In this document: positions 49,791 to 59,771 of the stretch, piece after piece
Position numbering within the stretch: position 1 is the first letter of the stretch
How the letters are laid out: each line of letters opens with the position of its first letter
Assembly (NCBI RefSeq): GCF_022539665.2
Contig: NC_081339.1
Location: 1,240,001 to 1,304,000 of the forward strand
Origin: Daphnia carinata
Lineage: Eukaryota > Arthropoda > Branchiopoda > Diplostraca > Daphniidae
Direction: 5' to 3'
DNA: 64,000 nucleotides
The notes under the pieces: generated by a model
Database searches by the model: none
Told to the model about the DNA's origin: nothing
Seen by the model: the letters and a program-made list of their open reading frames with translations, nothing else
Program-made: the position numbers and the translations under genes

Positions 49791-49859
49791 GACCATGTAT
49801 TAGCTCTGGGGCTAGCGGCCACTTGCTGCACTACATTATAACACTGTCAATGATTTAAA

Positions 49860-50974
49860 TGACTTTCTAAATAATCAGCGCACTTTTTCCCGCTTGAAAT
49901 CATTATATTTTTTTTGAGCAGCCCATCTACTCCTTAGGGCGCATGGATAGAATCTATCGAAAGTATTGTAGATGATTAAGGGTTGTCATAATAAAACACT
50001 ATTTAGATGTTTTGGGCGAAATTGGCAGCAAAGATTTTGAGTGAGAAGAAAAGGTATAGATTCTGCTCATCAAACACAGGGCATTTTTAACGTGCATTCC
50101 CTTGGATTATTCTTAAGTGTCTTTTATGGTTAAATTTATTTAAAAATTTATCAAGGGATTTGATTTCCAAATTTCAAAAGAATAAAAAAAACCAAAAGTC
50201 AAATAACGAAAAATCTCTTTAAAAGAAGCGCCGAAATGCATCTATAAACGTGAACATTTCTTCGATCATCGATCCAATGCGATGGTAAACTATAAAAGGG
50301 AGTACTAGCAGTGCAAGCAAGTGCAACCTAGGTGTCACATAATGTTACGTCTCGAGCTCATGTCCACCTTCACATTTTGCTTGCTTTTTGTTTTCCCAAG
50401 GAAGAAATAATCAAAAACCACCCGCGTAGACGATAATCGGGAATTCTACAGTTGTGTCGAGGGTTATTCTTAGGGCGTTGAACTTCATTATGTAACAAAA
50501 AATGGCGGAATAAAAGAGTGCGTATTCAGTCACGTTAAAATGGTTACTCTTCGTCATTAGTAAATGTTCCACCTGCCGCTCAGCTAACATACGGTTTATA
50601 CCACTTAAAACGGGCATACGACATCAGCTCAACTTAAGACGTAAGAAGAAGCTAAGAGGAGATGTTTAAGCTTGGCCGCTATCCTCCGTGTTGTCGTTTT
50701 CATAAACTTACCTTGAGGTACTCTAAGCCAAACCTGGAACCTGATCAATCTGAAGAATGTTCACCCGATCCTCCGTTCAAAATGGATCTCATTCTGAAGC
50801 GTGGGGAATGCCCAATATTGTGGTGGTTGATTTCTAGGGGTTGTAAAGACAAATACACTGGTGTTCTATTTGGGCGGTATGAGTCGGTATGAAAAAAATC
50901 CGACTACCCCCCTTTAAAAAATGCCCCTATCAATACTTAGGTAAATTACTTAGTACTTTAGGTGGGTTACGCTA
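49860..50974. other. Intergenic, nothing firmly recognised
   Basis: A TATA-like ACTATAAAAGGG occurs near 50289 without a gene I can connect to it. Confidence 0.35.
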
Positions 50975-51285
50975 GGATATAGGAAAACGCGGAAAAAAAC
51001 TATACTAGACGTTTCTATGGAAACCAGACATGAATCAGCTCGCGTCCTTACGTCGCTAAGGGGAAGGCAAATTGCCGTTAGGCAAAGACAAAAATTTTTA
51101 CAAATCTACTTCAAATTGTATTTGTAGTAGGCTACGAGAGACAGACTTCGGGATGAGAAGTCTCGTCTCTATGGTTACTATTTTATGAATCATGGCATAC
51201 GCGCCTTTTTAAAAATCTTTGTTCTTATGCTTTAAATTACTATAAAAACGGGGGTTTGATTATAAAACTGATTCAGTTCATTAAA

Positions 51286-52608
51286 ATGTTTCGTGAAGAT
51301 AGAGGAAAAAAATTAAGTGTTGTGGAAAGAGGGTCTGTAGTATCATTAGACCTAGTCGGGAATTCTATAAATCAAATTTCCCGACAATTAGGCTGCAGTA
51401 GGGCTACCGTAGTGTTATGGAAAAATCGTTTTTCTGAGGCGGAAGACGTAAAACGTAAGGAGGGGTCGGGAAGGCCAAGAAAAACCACCGCTCTGGAAGA
51501 TCAACGGCTCTTTGCTGCTGTTCGCAATAAACCAATTACAACGGCTAGTGAAATTGCAGGTAATTTTAGTAATTAAATAGGTTGCAACTTGTGCTCTGCC
51601 CCGATTGCCTGCAACCCAGGTAACTATCGGGTGATACTGACGCGACACAAATATGCGGTTTTGCACCAGTATTACCCGATAGTTACCCCGGTAGCAGGTA
51701 ATCGGGGCAGAGCACAAGTTGCAACCCATTTAATTTAAACATTTGGTAATATTTCCTTATCGCAGACGCCGAGTTGGTTAACATTAGTAAACAAACCGTG
51801 ATCCGCAGAATGAAGGAGATAAATCTCCGTCCTAGACGTGCGGCAAGAAAATTTTCTTCGCGGAGAAGCATGCAGAAAACCGGCTTCAATTTGCGCTTCA
51901 CTACCGCGATTACCCTGCTGAATGGTGGGGCAATGTAATTTACAGCGATGAAAAGTCTTTCGGGTACCGTAATATAGTTTACTTATCTATTTAAGACATA
52001 TATTTTCCGTAACCATGGTCCCGTTTTGTTTATTTGATCCATTTCGCTATTTGAACCCTTTTCCGAGTAGTTTTTTTTAAATGCGAGGCTATTAGAAATA
52101 TAATTAATCTCTTAGTCTTAGGTCTCACGAGTGCGGCCGTGTTTTTGCGTATAGGCCAAATAGAACGAGGTTCGATCGCGAACATGTTCAAGTTCACGAC
52201 AGCAGCGGAAGAAAAACCGTCCCCGTTTGTGCGTGCTTTTCGGCCATCGCTGGAGCCGGTCCATTTTATAAAATTAATGGCCGGTTTGTGAAAGAAAAGT
52301 ATATGGAAATTCTGGAAAATGAACTCCTTCCGTGGGCTCGCCAACATTATGGCGAACAACAAGTTCGTTTTGTTCAGGACAAATCCCCTATCCACACGGC
52401 CCAAATCATTACCCAATGGTTTCGGGAGAATCCCCAAATTGAATTTTTGCCGTAGCTTTCTAAGGACAGCGGACGACGTTTTCCATCAGGCCCGGGAAAA
52501 TTTGTTGCGTTATAACGCGCGGGCAGACTATTAGCAGACACTGTCCAATTGTATGCCAAAGCGATTAAACTTACTCGTTGAGGCCAATGGTTTTTGGACG
52601 AAATCTTA
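51286..52608 (+). pseudogene. Tc1-like transposase gene, defective, with introns
   Basis: Exon 1 (51286-51559) encodes a helix-turn-helix region (SINQISRQLGCSRATVVLWK) and a GSGRPRKT hook. After an intron (51560-51765) the frame continues KQTVIRRMKEINLRPRR, and YSDEKSFG carries the first catalytic Asp (near 51945). There is a frame change near 51850. A second intron-like gap (about 51964-52120) precedes SHECGRVFAYRP, and VRFVQDKSPIHTA has the second Asp (near 52378). The expected third catalytic region after EFLP (52450) is replaced by a stop and unrelated sequence, while the C-terminal end (near 52550-52608) is present. Tc1 transposases are usually intronless. The protein is not functional as it stands. 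Confidence 0.75.
51577..51729. mobile_element. 153-bp MITE with TTAA target-site duplication
   Basis: The termini are inverted repeats of about 65 bp (start ATAGGTTGCAACTTGTGC; the other end differs by a few bases) around a short centre. TTAA stands on both sides (51573-51576 and 51730-51733), the signature of piggyBac-type insertion. It sits inside the transposase intron 51560-51765; without it the intron would be about 49 nt. Confidence 0.85.
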
Positions 52609-52915
52609 AATATTAAAAATACAAATGTTAATTTTTGTTACGAAAAAAAAAATTAAACTGTAAAATTATGTCTTTTTATTTCCCATAGCGCGCTAAACCC
52701 AATAACTTGTTACCATAGAGACGAGACTTCCCATCCCGAAGTCTGTCTCTCGTAGCCTACTACAAATACAATTTGTAGTAGATTTGTAAAAATTTTTGTC
52801 TTTGCCTAACGGCAATTTGCCTTACCCTTTAGCGATGTAAGGACGCGAGCTAATTCTTGTCTGGTTTCCATAGAAACGTCTAGTATAGTTTTTTCCGCGT
52901 TTTCCCATATCGTAG

Positions 52916-53119
52916 TGTAATGAGCCCAAAGGCTATCCAAAGACAGCCACACCCTCTACACCCCTCAAGCGGTTCACAAGTGAAAGTGAACGTATCCCCT
53001 CCCATTTTACCTTCAACTTGTGTGTTTTTAAGTAGTATAAATACTGCATGTTTGTACCATGAAATTCGGAATTGTTTCGGCAAATCCACTGTAATACACG
53101 AGGTATAAGGAACTTTACA
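52916..53119 (+). repeat. 5' LTR of Gypsy copy 2
   Basis: It starts TGTAATGAGCC and ends ACTTTACA, 204 bp, with TATAAATA at 53035-53042. It matches the LTR at 32773-32973 with scattered differences. Confidence 0.9.
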
Positions 53120-53121
53120 AT

Positions 53122-53138
53122 TGGAGGTCCCAACGAGA
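53122..53138 (+). promoter_or_regulatory. Primer binding site, tRNA-Gln type
   Basis: TGGAGGTCCCAACGAGA, two bases after the LTR, is complementary to the 3' end of tRNA-Gln at 16 of 17 positions (from general knowledge of that tRNA). Confidence 0.75.
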
Positions 53139-53249
53139 CTCACACTTGTTGTTCAGTACAAAGTTTCTTACCCGTACCTTATTTCAGTGATTGTGCTCTA
53201 CACTTCCCCGACGAGTCTCCAACAACTCTACTAGACCAAGGAACACCAT

Positions 53250-53262
53250 CAAAGGTAAGCGA
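53250..53262 (+). promoter_or_regulatory. Leader splice donor just before gag ATG
   Basis: CAAAGGTAAGCG has GT at 53255-53256, seven bases before the gag ATG. With acceptors at the env start and upstream of the ankyrin ORF this would yield subgenomic RNAs. Confidence 0.5.
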
Positions 53263-56001
53263 ATGCTGCTTGATCATATTGTACCAGAGACTACTCGTAA
53301 AGAGAATTCCTTGTATCCAAATATTGTCGACAAATTATCTCCACCGTTGTACCCTGTACTTCCCGAATCAGACACAACCAACCAAAATCCCAACTGTCAT
53401 CGAGAAAAATTTTTAGACAACTGGAAAACTCTTGTGGACTTAGAATTTGAACAAGAGTTAGAACAAAACAAAACCTATCAGACCACCACGACAAAAGCAA
53501 AAATCCAACAAATAGAATCCAAGAAACAAGAAGTTATTAAAGAGACCCACAACGCATTACAATTGTATTCATATTCATTGTTAGAGCAAACGTTGCAAGT
53601 ACCAAGTGGTATAACAGCAGAAACTATTACAGACACCACAAAGACACTTAAAGACTATGTAGAATCCCTCGGTGGCAACACTGAAAACCTTGACAGTTTA
53701 TTGCAGCAAATTAGCATTGTACATGGTAAAGAAAAAGAATTCCTATTAGGTACCAGCCGTATTTTACAAAGAGAAGTAGTAATTGCACACATTACAGAGA
53801 AAAAATATTCGTCTGACCTCAATCTCGAGTTACAAAGCTTACGAAAACAGCTAGATAGCAACAAGAAAAAGGCAAAGAGTTCCAAATACACCCTAAGTAG
53901 TTCCCTTGAACAACTCCAAGAAAGTAACGAAACACTAAAAAACTCCCTTGAAAAATCTGCCAAACGAATCAGCGAATTAGAAACAAGCCTTGAAAGTGCC
54001 ACAGCAACAGAAAACCAACTACAAAACCTTTTAAGAAAAAAAGAAGACAATATCATAGCTGTTGAGAGAGAAGGGCAAGAAATAATTAGCAAACTTGAAG
54101 GTGAAAGAAAACAACTGGTTAAGAAGTTAGAAACCACCGAGCAACAGATAAAAGCAGCTTTAGAAACAAACAAACAACTTCAGACAGAAACAAAAGAGAC
54201 AAAAGAGATCCTTGAAAAAACCTTAGCAGAAAAAGTCGGTTTACGAAAAAGTCTGATAGATAGTACTACAAAGACTAAAAATCTCGAAACAGAATTACAA
54301 AAGACCAGCGTACTGACAGGAGACCAAGAAGAAAAGATTAAGTATCTGGAAAACAGAATAAAAGAATATAGAAAGCAACAGGTAACATTCGCTGAAACCG
54401 AAGACTTAGACAACTCCAACGAACCGGGAGAGATAACGACACTAGTGAGTGAGATAAACGACCTAACCTCAATAACAGAAGGAGACAAATCCCTTCACTT
54501 CGAGTTAGAATCAGAACAAGTCGAAAAGCTACAGCAACTCAACAACGACCTACAAAATCAAATCGAGATCCAAAACGATAACCTTCTTCAACTAGAACGA
54601 AAGTACCAGACTCTCAAAAACAAAATCAAAATGGGACTTTCACACAAAGAAACTTCAAGAATTGACCGTGATACAACCAATAGCGATGACATCGATACGT
54701 CCACAACCCAACCGATTGTGAAAGCATTAGGAGAATTATTTTCGAGGGAAGACAAGAAGTCAATCCCAATTTTCAAAGGGAAAAGTACTGATAAATTAAT
54801 AACAGAATGGCTAAAGGACGCAGAACATGTAGCACGCAACAACGACTGGGACGACAACCAAAAAATACGATTCTTCTCCGACAGACTAAAAGGTGATGCC
54901 CTAGAATGGCATGGAAACTACGTAGAAGAACAAAGTGACGACTTAAGTTATGACGAATGGAAAACTGCCATCATTGCAAGGTTCCAGGATGCATATGACT
55001 TAGCAGCACATAGAAAAAAGTTGTCAACACTAAAGCAAAAGCCTGAGGAGAAATGCAAAGCCTTTATCTCAAGAATCAACAGTCTCTACGAGTCCATTGA
55101 AGGCAAAGAAGAAAAATCGGACCAAAACCAAACCATTGTCGAAGGTCGTCTCATAAACACAGTCAAAAGAATGAGAGATTATACCAAAATCAAAAGTCTG
55201 ATGCAAGGCATCTTACCAAAGTTAAGAGCCGAACTCTATTTCAGAATGCCCGAAGACCCCGAAGATTTTGATCAGTTATGTAAACAAATAATCATATCCG
55301 AAGGCATCCTATATAGCAAGGAGACTGCAGAAGAGAAAGAAATAAACGCGGTAATCGCAGGGATAACGCATCACGAGAAACAACAAGATAACGAACTTTC
55401 ACAACAAAAGACAGAAATCGAATTCCTAAAACAAAAAATACGCGAACTGGAAAATACTAATAAAAATCGTGAATTGTCACAGGATACCGATAAAACCATA
55501 GCAGCCGCAGATCAATACGAGCAAAGATCTTCTTCGCGATCAAGTGATCAATACTCCAGACCGCAAAATCCGCGAGTTCGATTTCACGAGAGACCGAATA
55601 GCAGAGGCTCCAGTAGTGACCAAAACTTCAATCGAAGCAGAGATAACAGCCCATACCGCACCAACTATACTTCACCAAGAAGAGAAGGTACCTCCACGGG
55701 GTATAGGCAACCTAATTACCCAACTTACCAACAAACACACCAGAGACCTCCGTACAACAACAGACCGATACACTACAATCGACCGAACTTTCAACCACAT
55801 AACAATCAACAGGTGTATCATCAAAACCCATCCTATACTCATCAATACCCACAGCCACGACAAAATCAACCAAACACCACTGACAACCTAGGAAATAGAA
55901 TTATTATCTACCACAAGTGCAATAAAAGAGGACACATTGCGCGAGAATGTTGGACGGATATGTCACGTATCAACAACCCGAACCACCGTCCAATGCAGTA
56001 A
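53263..56001 (+). CDS. gag: Gag protein with very long coiled coil
   Basis: The structural protein of the element, 912 residues from the ATG at 53263 (AGCGAATGC). Residues about 45-460 are an almost unbroken Glu/Lys/Leu/Gln-rich coiled coil, unusually long for Gypsy Gag. Residues about 500-690 match the retrotransposon Gag capsid pattern (PIFKGKSTDKLITEWL, LKGDALEWHGNY, FxDAYDLAAHRKKL, LPKLRAELYFRMP). An Arg/Ser/Pro/Tyr/Asn-rich nucleic-acid-binding region follows, and a zinc knuckle at 55912-55956 reads YHKCNKRGHIAREC, where the first Cys of CCHC is Tyr. The stop at 55999 overlaps the pol frame by up to 76 nt, with pol in the -1 frame. No perfect slippery heptamer is seen in the overlap. Confidence 0.9.
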   Translation: MLLDHIVPETTRKENSLYPNIVDKLSPPLYPVLPESDTTNQNPNCHREKFLDNWKTLVDLEFEQELEQNKTYQTTTTKAKIQQIESKKQEVIKETHNALQLYSYSLLEQTLQVPSGITAETITDTTKTLKDYVESLGGNTENLDSLLQQISIVHGKEKEFLLGTSRILQREVVIAHITEKKYSSDLNLELQSLRKQLDSNKKKAKSSKYTLSSSLEQLQESNETLKNSLEKSAKRISELETSLESATATENQLQNLLRKKEDNIIAVEREGQEIISKLEGERKQLVKKLETTEQQIKAALETNKQLQTETKETKEILEKTLAEKVGLRKSLIDSTTKTKNLETELQKTSVLTGDQEEKIKYLENRIKEYRKQQVTFAETEDLDNSNEPGEITTLVSEINDLTSITEGDKSLHFELESEQVEKLQQLNNDLQNQIEIQNDNLLQLERKYQTLKNKIKMGLSHKETSRIDRDTTNSDDIDTSTTQPIVKALGELFSREDKKSIPIFKGKSTDKLITEWLKDAEHVARNNDWDDNQKIRFFSDRLKGDALEWHGNYVEEQSDDLSYDEWKTAIIARFQDAYDLAAHRKKLSTLKQKPEEKCKAFISRINSLYESIEGKEEKSDQNQTIVEGRLINTVKRMRDYTKIKSLMQGILPKLRAELYFRMPEDPEDFDQLCKQIIISEGILYSKETAEEKEINAVIAGITHHEKQQDNELSQQKTEIEFLKQKIRELENTNKNRELSQDTDKTIAAADQYEQRSSSRSSDQYSRPQNPRVRFHERPNSRGSSSDQNFNRSRDNSPYRTNYTSPRREGTSTGYRQPNYPTYQQTHQRPPYNNRPIHYNRPNFQPHNNQQVYHQNPSYTHQYPQPRQNQPNTTDNLGNRIIIYHKCNKRGHIARECWTDMSRINNPNHRPMQ

Positions 56002-58322
56002 ACACAATATCCCTACCAAACAACCCTCCAACACAAAATTTAGAAATAGCGATACCCAAACTAATACGTATACCCATTAGAATTTTTGGAAAAGAAATTA
56101 AAGCTTTAGTAGACACAGGAGCAACAGCCAGTTTAGTTTCAGACAACATATTTTTTAATCTAAAGGAGTATGAAGAACTTAAACAAGTTAAAGACTCCCC
56201 TTCGCCAACATTTAGAACGGTGTCAGGAGAAATACTAAAATCAAAAGGGAAATATGGATTTTCAATCACCATTAACACCAATCACGTCATTAAGCATGAT
56301 TTCTTTATTATGGAAAACTTAAACGAAACTTGCATATTAGGATTAGACTTCTTATCGAGCAACAATGTAAAAATTAATACTAAAAACAGGCAGATCAATT
56401 ACGATCATTTTGGAAAAAACACACTCCCAGTATACAGCATAACTTTTGGCAAGGCAGGTATTAATATTCCACTCCTCCCAGACCGTTCATCAGATAGTAA
56501 CTACAACAACTATCTGACAGAAGCAGATTATCGCAGCCTAGAATCTTTCTCCCAATCAGAAATTAACAAAAAATCAAAACGAATTGGACAAACCCAAGAA
56601 AGTGAAGTGACTAACATATCTGACGAGATACGCATTAAAATCGAACATCTATTGAACAAACACGAAGCTCTATTTGCAGAAAGAGAATCAGATTTAGGAC
56701 TAGCAACTGATGTAAAACATTCCATTAACATAGGATATAACGCCCCAATAAATCAACGATTGCGCAGAACACCAGAAGCATTAAAACTAATTGTCAAAAC
56801 AAAAATTGAAGTAATGATAAATAACAATATTATTAGAGAAAGTCACAGCCCATTTGCAGCAGCAATTGTAATGGGACCCAAAAAAGATGGAGAGACGCGT
56901 ATGTGTATTGACTATAGGGCACTTAACAAAATAACGGTAAAAGATAAATACCCATTACCAAGAATTGACGACACCATTGATGCATTGAGCGGATCAGTTT
57001 ACTTCTCAACATTGGACTTACTAAGTGGCTACTGGCAGATCGAGATAGCAGAAAGTGACAAACACAAAACCGCCTTCATCTGTGAACTTGGACAATACGA
57101 ATTCAATAGAATGCCATTTGGACTAACAAATGCACCAAGCACTTTTCAACGAGCAATGAATAACATATTGAAATCAGTGTTGTTCAGGTTTGCATTGGTT
57201 TATCTGGATGACATCATAGTGTTCAGTAATGATATTGCTGAACATGTGACACATCTAGAAGCAGTGTTTAAGCTTCTAAAAGACGCGGGACTAAAATTAA
57301 AAAGAAAGAAATGCGAATTTTTTAAGGAAGAGTTAGATTATTTAGGATACATCGTTTCGAAAAAAGGAATAACACCGAGTACGAAAAAGCTAGAAGCGAT
57401 CATCACATACCCAGCTCCCAAAAATGTGAAAGAATTGAGCTCATTTTTAGGTTTGGCTAGCTATTACAGAAAATTCATCAGGGCTTTTGCTGATAAAGCC
57501 CACCCACTGACAGCGCTAACAAGAAAATCAGCCAAGTGGAAATGGGGAGAGGAACAAAGGGACGCCTTTGATTGTATCAAGAACTGTCTCATAACTAGAC
57601 CTATCCTAGGGTATCCAGATTTCACGCGCGAATTTATCATCTACACAGATGCTTCAGGATACGGTATAGGAGCAGTCTTGGCTCAGATGCAGACTCTACC
57701 TCAATCAGCGGATTCAGCGGAGTCCAACGTACAGGAACCCCGTGAATCAGATGGCACGGAAGTCGTCATAGCGTATAGCTCTAAACATCTGAACGACCGC
57801 GAAGTCAAGTGGTCAACCACAGAGAAAGAGGCTGACGCAATCATCCACGCAATTGACGTGTTTAGGACATATCTATACGGACGCAGATTCACCGTATTTA
57901 CAGACCATAGACCTTTACAATGGCTAATGAGCAAGACAGAACCCGCAGGAAGATTGGCTAGATGGGCACTAAAAATACAAGAATTCGACATCGTCATTGG
58001 GTACCGGCCTGGGAAGTCGCACCAAAATGCTGACACCCTAAGCCGTATTTCCATAGTGCCAATAGCACGAGTAGAAACAAGAGCAATGGAAAAAGGAACC
58101 GTCATAAGAGAGCTTGAAAATATTCGAAAAGAAAGTGAAAGACTAAAAGAAAAGCTAAGAATCGAAAGATTAAAGAAACAAGAACACCTAGAGAAAGAAA
58201 ATGAAAGTAATCAAAATGAAAGCGAAAGTTTTGAGAGGGAAAGTCTTCAAAAGAAGAGCGTAGGTTTCGAAAGAGAAATTGGAAGTGAAAGTAAAAGGTC
58301 TTGGAGAGAAGTCAAAAACTAA
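55947..58322 (+). CDS. pol: Protease - reverse transcriptase - RNase H polyprotein
   Basis: 791 residues from 55947 (the frame is open from 55926, -1 relative to gag). The aspartic protease motif VDTGATASLVS is at about residues 55-65. RT follows: the GPKKDGETRMCIDYRALNK segment, LDLLSGYWQIEI, FNRMPFGLTNAPSTFQ and the catalytic YLDD (residues 419-422, 57201-57212). RNase H shows YTDASGYGIGAV (about 566), STTEKEADAI, FTDHRPLQWLM and HQNADTLSR. The last 90 residues are Glu/Arg/Ser-rich. The frame ends at TAA 58320-58322 within CAAAAACTAATG; integrase continues in the -1 frame, so the usual single pol frame is split. Confidence 0.93.
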   Translation: MLDGYVTYQQPEPPSNAVNTISLPNNPPTQNLEIAIPKLIRIPIRIFGKEIKALVDTGATASLVSDNIFFNLKEYEELKQVKDSPSPTFRTVSGEILKSKGKYGFSITINTNHVIKHDFFIMENLNETCILGLDFLSSNNVKINTKNRQINYDHFGKNTLPVYSITFGKAGINIPLLPDRSSDSNYNNYLTEADYRSLESFSQSEINKKSKRIGQTQESEVTNISDEIRIKIEHLLNKHEALFAERESDLGLATDVKHSINIGYNAPINQRLRRTPEALKLIVKTKIEVMINNNIIRESHSPFAAAIVMGPKKDGETRMCIDYRALNKITVKDKYPLPRIDDTIDALSGSVYFSTLDLLSGYWQIEIAESDKHKTAFICELGQYEFNRMPFGLTNAPSTFQRAMNNILKSVLFRFALVYLDDIIVFSNDIAEHVTHLEAVFKLLKDAGLKLKRKKCEFFKEELDYLGYIVSKKGITPSTKKLEAIITYPAPKNVKELSSFLGLASYYRKFIRAFADKAHPLTALTRKSAKWKWGEEQRDAFDCIKNCLITRPILGYPDFTREFIIYTDASGYGIGAVLAQMQTLPQSADSAESNVQEPRESDGTEVVIAYSSKHLNDREVKWSTTEKEADAIIHAIDVFRTYLYGRRFTVFTDHRPLQWLMSKTEPAGRLARWALKIQEFDIVIGYRPGKSHQNADTLSRISIVPIARVETRAMEKGTVIRELENIRKESERLKEKLRIERLKKQEHLEKENESNQNESESFERESLQKKSVGFEREIGSESKRSWREVKN

Positions 58323-59746
58323 TGATGAAAATACAAGAAGATAGCCAGAAAAATAGAAATAAAAAATTCTCAAGCAACTTTATAATCAATGAAAAAGGTC
58401 TATTAACAGATAGACAAGGAAAATTAGTGGTCCCTATACCGTTAATCAGCGGAATTTTACGAGCAAATCATGATCACATGATGGCAGGACATTTAGGAAT
58501 CGAAAAAACAATAGCCAGACTTCGCGAGCAATACTTCTTCCCACACATGCGACAAAACGTAACGGAACACATAAAAAATTGCCTTAAATGCGCAAAACGC
58601 AAGGCTGTGGGAGGAAGTAAAGCACCATTGCAACCTATGCCCCCAGCCGAAAGGGTGTGGGAAAGACTTGCAATGGATATTGTGGGCCCCGTTCAAGAAA
58701 GCGCAAAGGGACATAAGTATATTTTAGTCCTATCAGATTACGCCAGTCGTTTCGTTTTTACAGTACCAATGAGAGACCAGACTGCCCAAACAATTGCTAA
58801 CATCTTGGTTAATGATATTTATACCAAATATGGATCTCCCGAAGTAGTTCTAACAGATCAAGGAACTAATTTCCTATCGAGCTTAATCCAAGATATTTGC
58901 AAATTATTTAAAATCAAACAAATCAGAACAACAGCAAACCATCCCCAAACAGACGGATTAGTAGAACGATTTAACAGAACCCTATGTGACATGCTGGCTT
59001 GCTACGTGACGGATGAACCAGAAAATTGGGACAAATATCTACCATTTGTCACATTTGCTTACAACACAGCGAAGCAATCAACACTGCAACAAAACCCATT
59101 CTTTCTATTCTTCGGGAGACAACCAGTGCTCCCAAACGACATCAAAATAGATAGACGGTACGAAACATACGAAGACACCAGTGTAATGTACTCACATCAA
59201 TGGAAAAAGGCTCAGCAACTAGCGAAGGAACACCTATTTCGGGCGCAGACAAAACAAAAAAGATATTACGACAAAGGAACAAAAGCAATTAAATACAACA
59301 TCGGCGACTTTGTGCTACTGAAGGCTCCACCAACTGCCGGAAAATTTATCAACAGGTGGAATGGACCATTCAAAATCATCAGAAATTTCTCAGATCTCAC
59401 TTACGAGATTGAGAACGCAGACAATGCAAGACAAAAACCGATAGTACACGTCAATCGCCTAAAACTTTACGCCCCAGGAAACCAAGGATCAGAAAGAATA
59501 TCTTGTGCACCACACCAACCGAAGAATGAAACAGTACGACGAGGACCAGGAAGGCCAAGAAAAAACTTCAGTAACAACGTAAGAAGGCCTGTCCCTAGAA
59601 CGCGTATACGTCAAACAGCAGAGGCGGAGAATTGTATTATCATCGCACCAAATACCCCCGGTCCCATACCAGATAATCTTGCACGCACTAGAATGACGAA
59701 TCCACGATACAACTTACGGCAAAGCCACGAAGTATCGAGATTCTAA
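58322..59746 (+). CDS. pol (IN): Integrase with GPY/F and AT-hook-like tail
   Basis: Inserts the cDNA into host DNA. The frame is open from about 58301; the first ATG at 58322 overlaps the preceding stop (TAATG). An HHCC zinc domain (MAGHLGIEKTI to CLKCAKRK) is followed by the DDE core: MDIVGP (58675), LTDQGTNF (58852) and DGLVERFNRTL (58960). A GPY/F module (RWNGPFKIIRN, 59355-59390) precedes a basic tail with RRGPGRPRKN (59537-59566), an AT-hook-like motif that could guide target choice. Either -1 frameshifting at CAAAAAC or reinitiation at TAATG would connect it to pol. Confidence 0.92.
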   Translation: MMKIQEDSQKNRNKKFSSNFIINEKGLLTDRQGKLVVPIPLISGILRANHDHMMAGHLGIEKTIARLREQYFFPHMRQNVTEHIKNCLKCAKRKAVGGSKAPLQPMPPAERVWERLAMDIVGPVQESAKGHKYILVLSDYASRFVFTVPMRDQTAQTIANILVNDIYTKYGSPEVVLTDQGTNFLSSLIQDICKLFKIKQIRTTANHPQTDGLVERFNRTLCDMLACYVTDEPENWDKYLPFVTFAYNTAKQSTLQQNPFFLFFGRQPVLPNDIKIDRRYETYEDTSVMYSHQWKKAQQLAKEHLFRAQTKQKRYYDKGTKAIKYNIGDFVLLKAPPTAGKFINRWNGPFKIIRNFSDLTYEIENADNARQKPIVHVNRLKLYAPGNQGSERISCAPHQPKNETVRRGPGRPRKNFSNNVRRPVPRTRIRQTAEAENCIIIAPNTPGPIPDNLARTRMTNPRYNLRQSHEVSRF

Positions 59747-59771
59747 AAACATCCAAATTTTCTTTTCGCAG

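Larger units (their letters stand above)
50975..52912 (+). mobile_element. Tc1/mariner-like element with about 205-bp inverted repeats
   Basis: The ends read GGATATAGGAAAACGCGG and its near inverse, and the inverted repeats extend over 50975-51180 and 52708-52912 at about 93 percent similarity by eye. TA dinucleotides flank both ends (50973-50974, 52913-52914), the usual Tc1/mariner target duplication. The inverted repeat itself contains a small hairpin (CTACTACAAAT/ATTTGTAGTAG). Confidence 0.9.

Noticed and set aside
53655-54173. Minus-strand ORF of 172 aa
   Set aside because: Antisense shadow of the Gag coiled-coil codons; no domain or start context.
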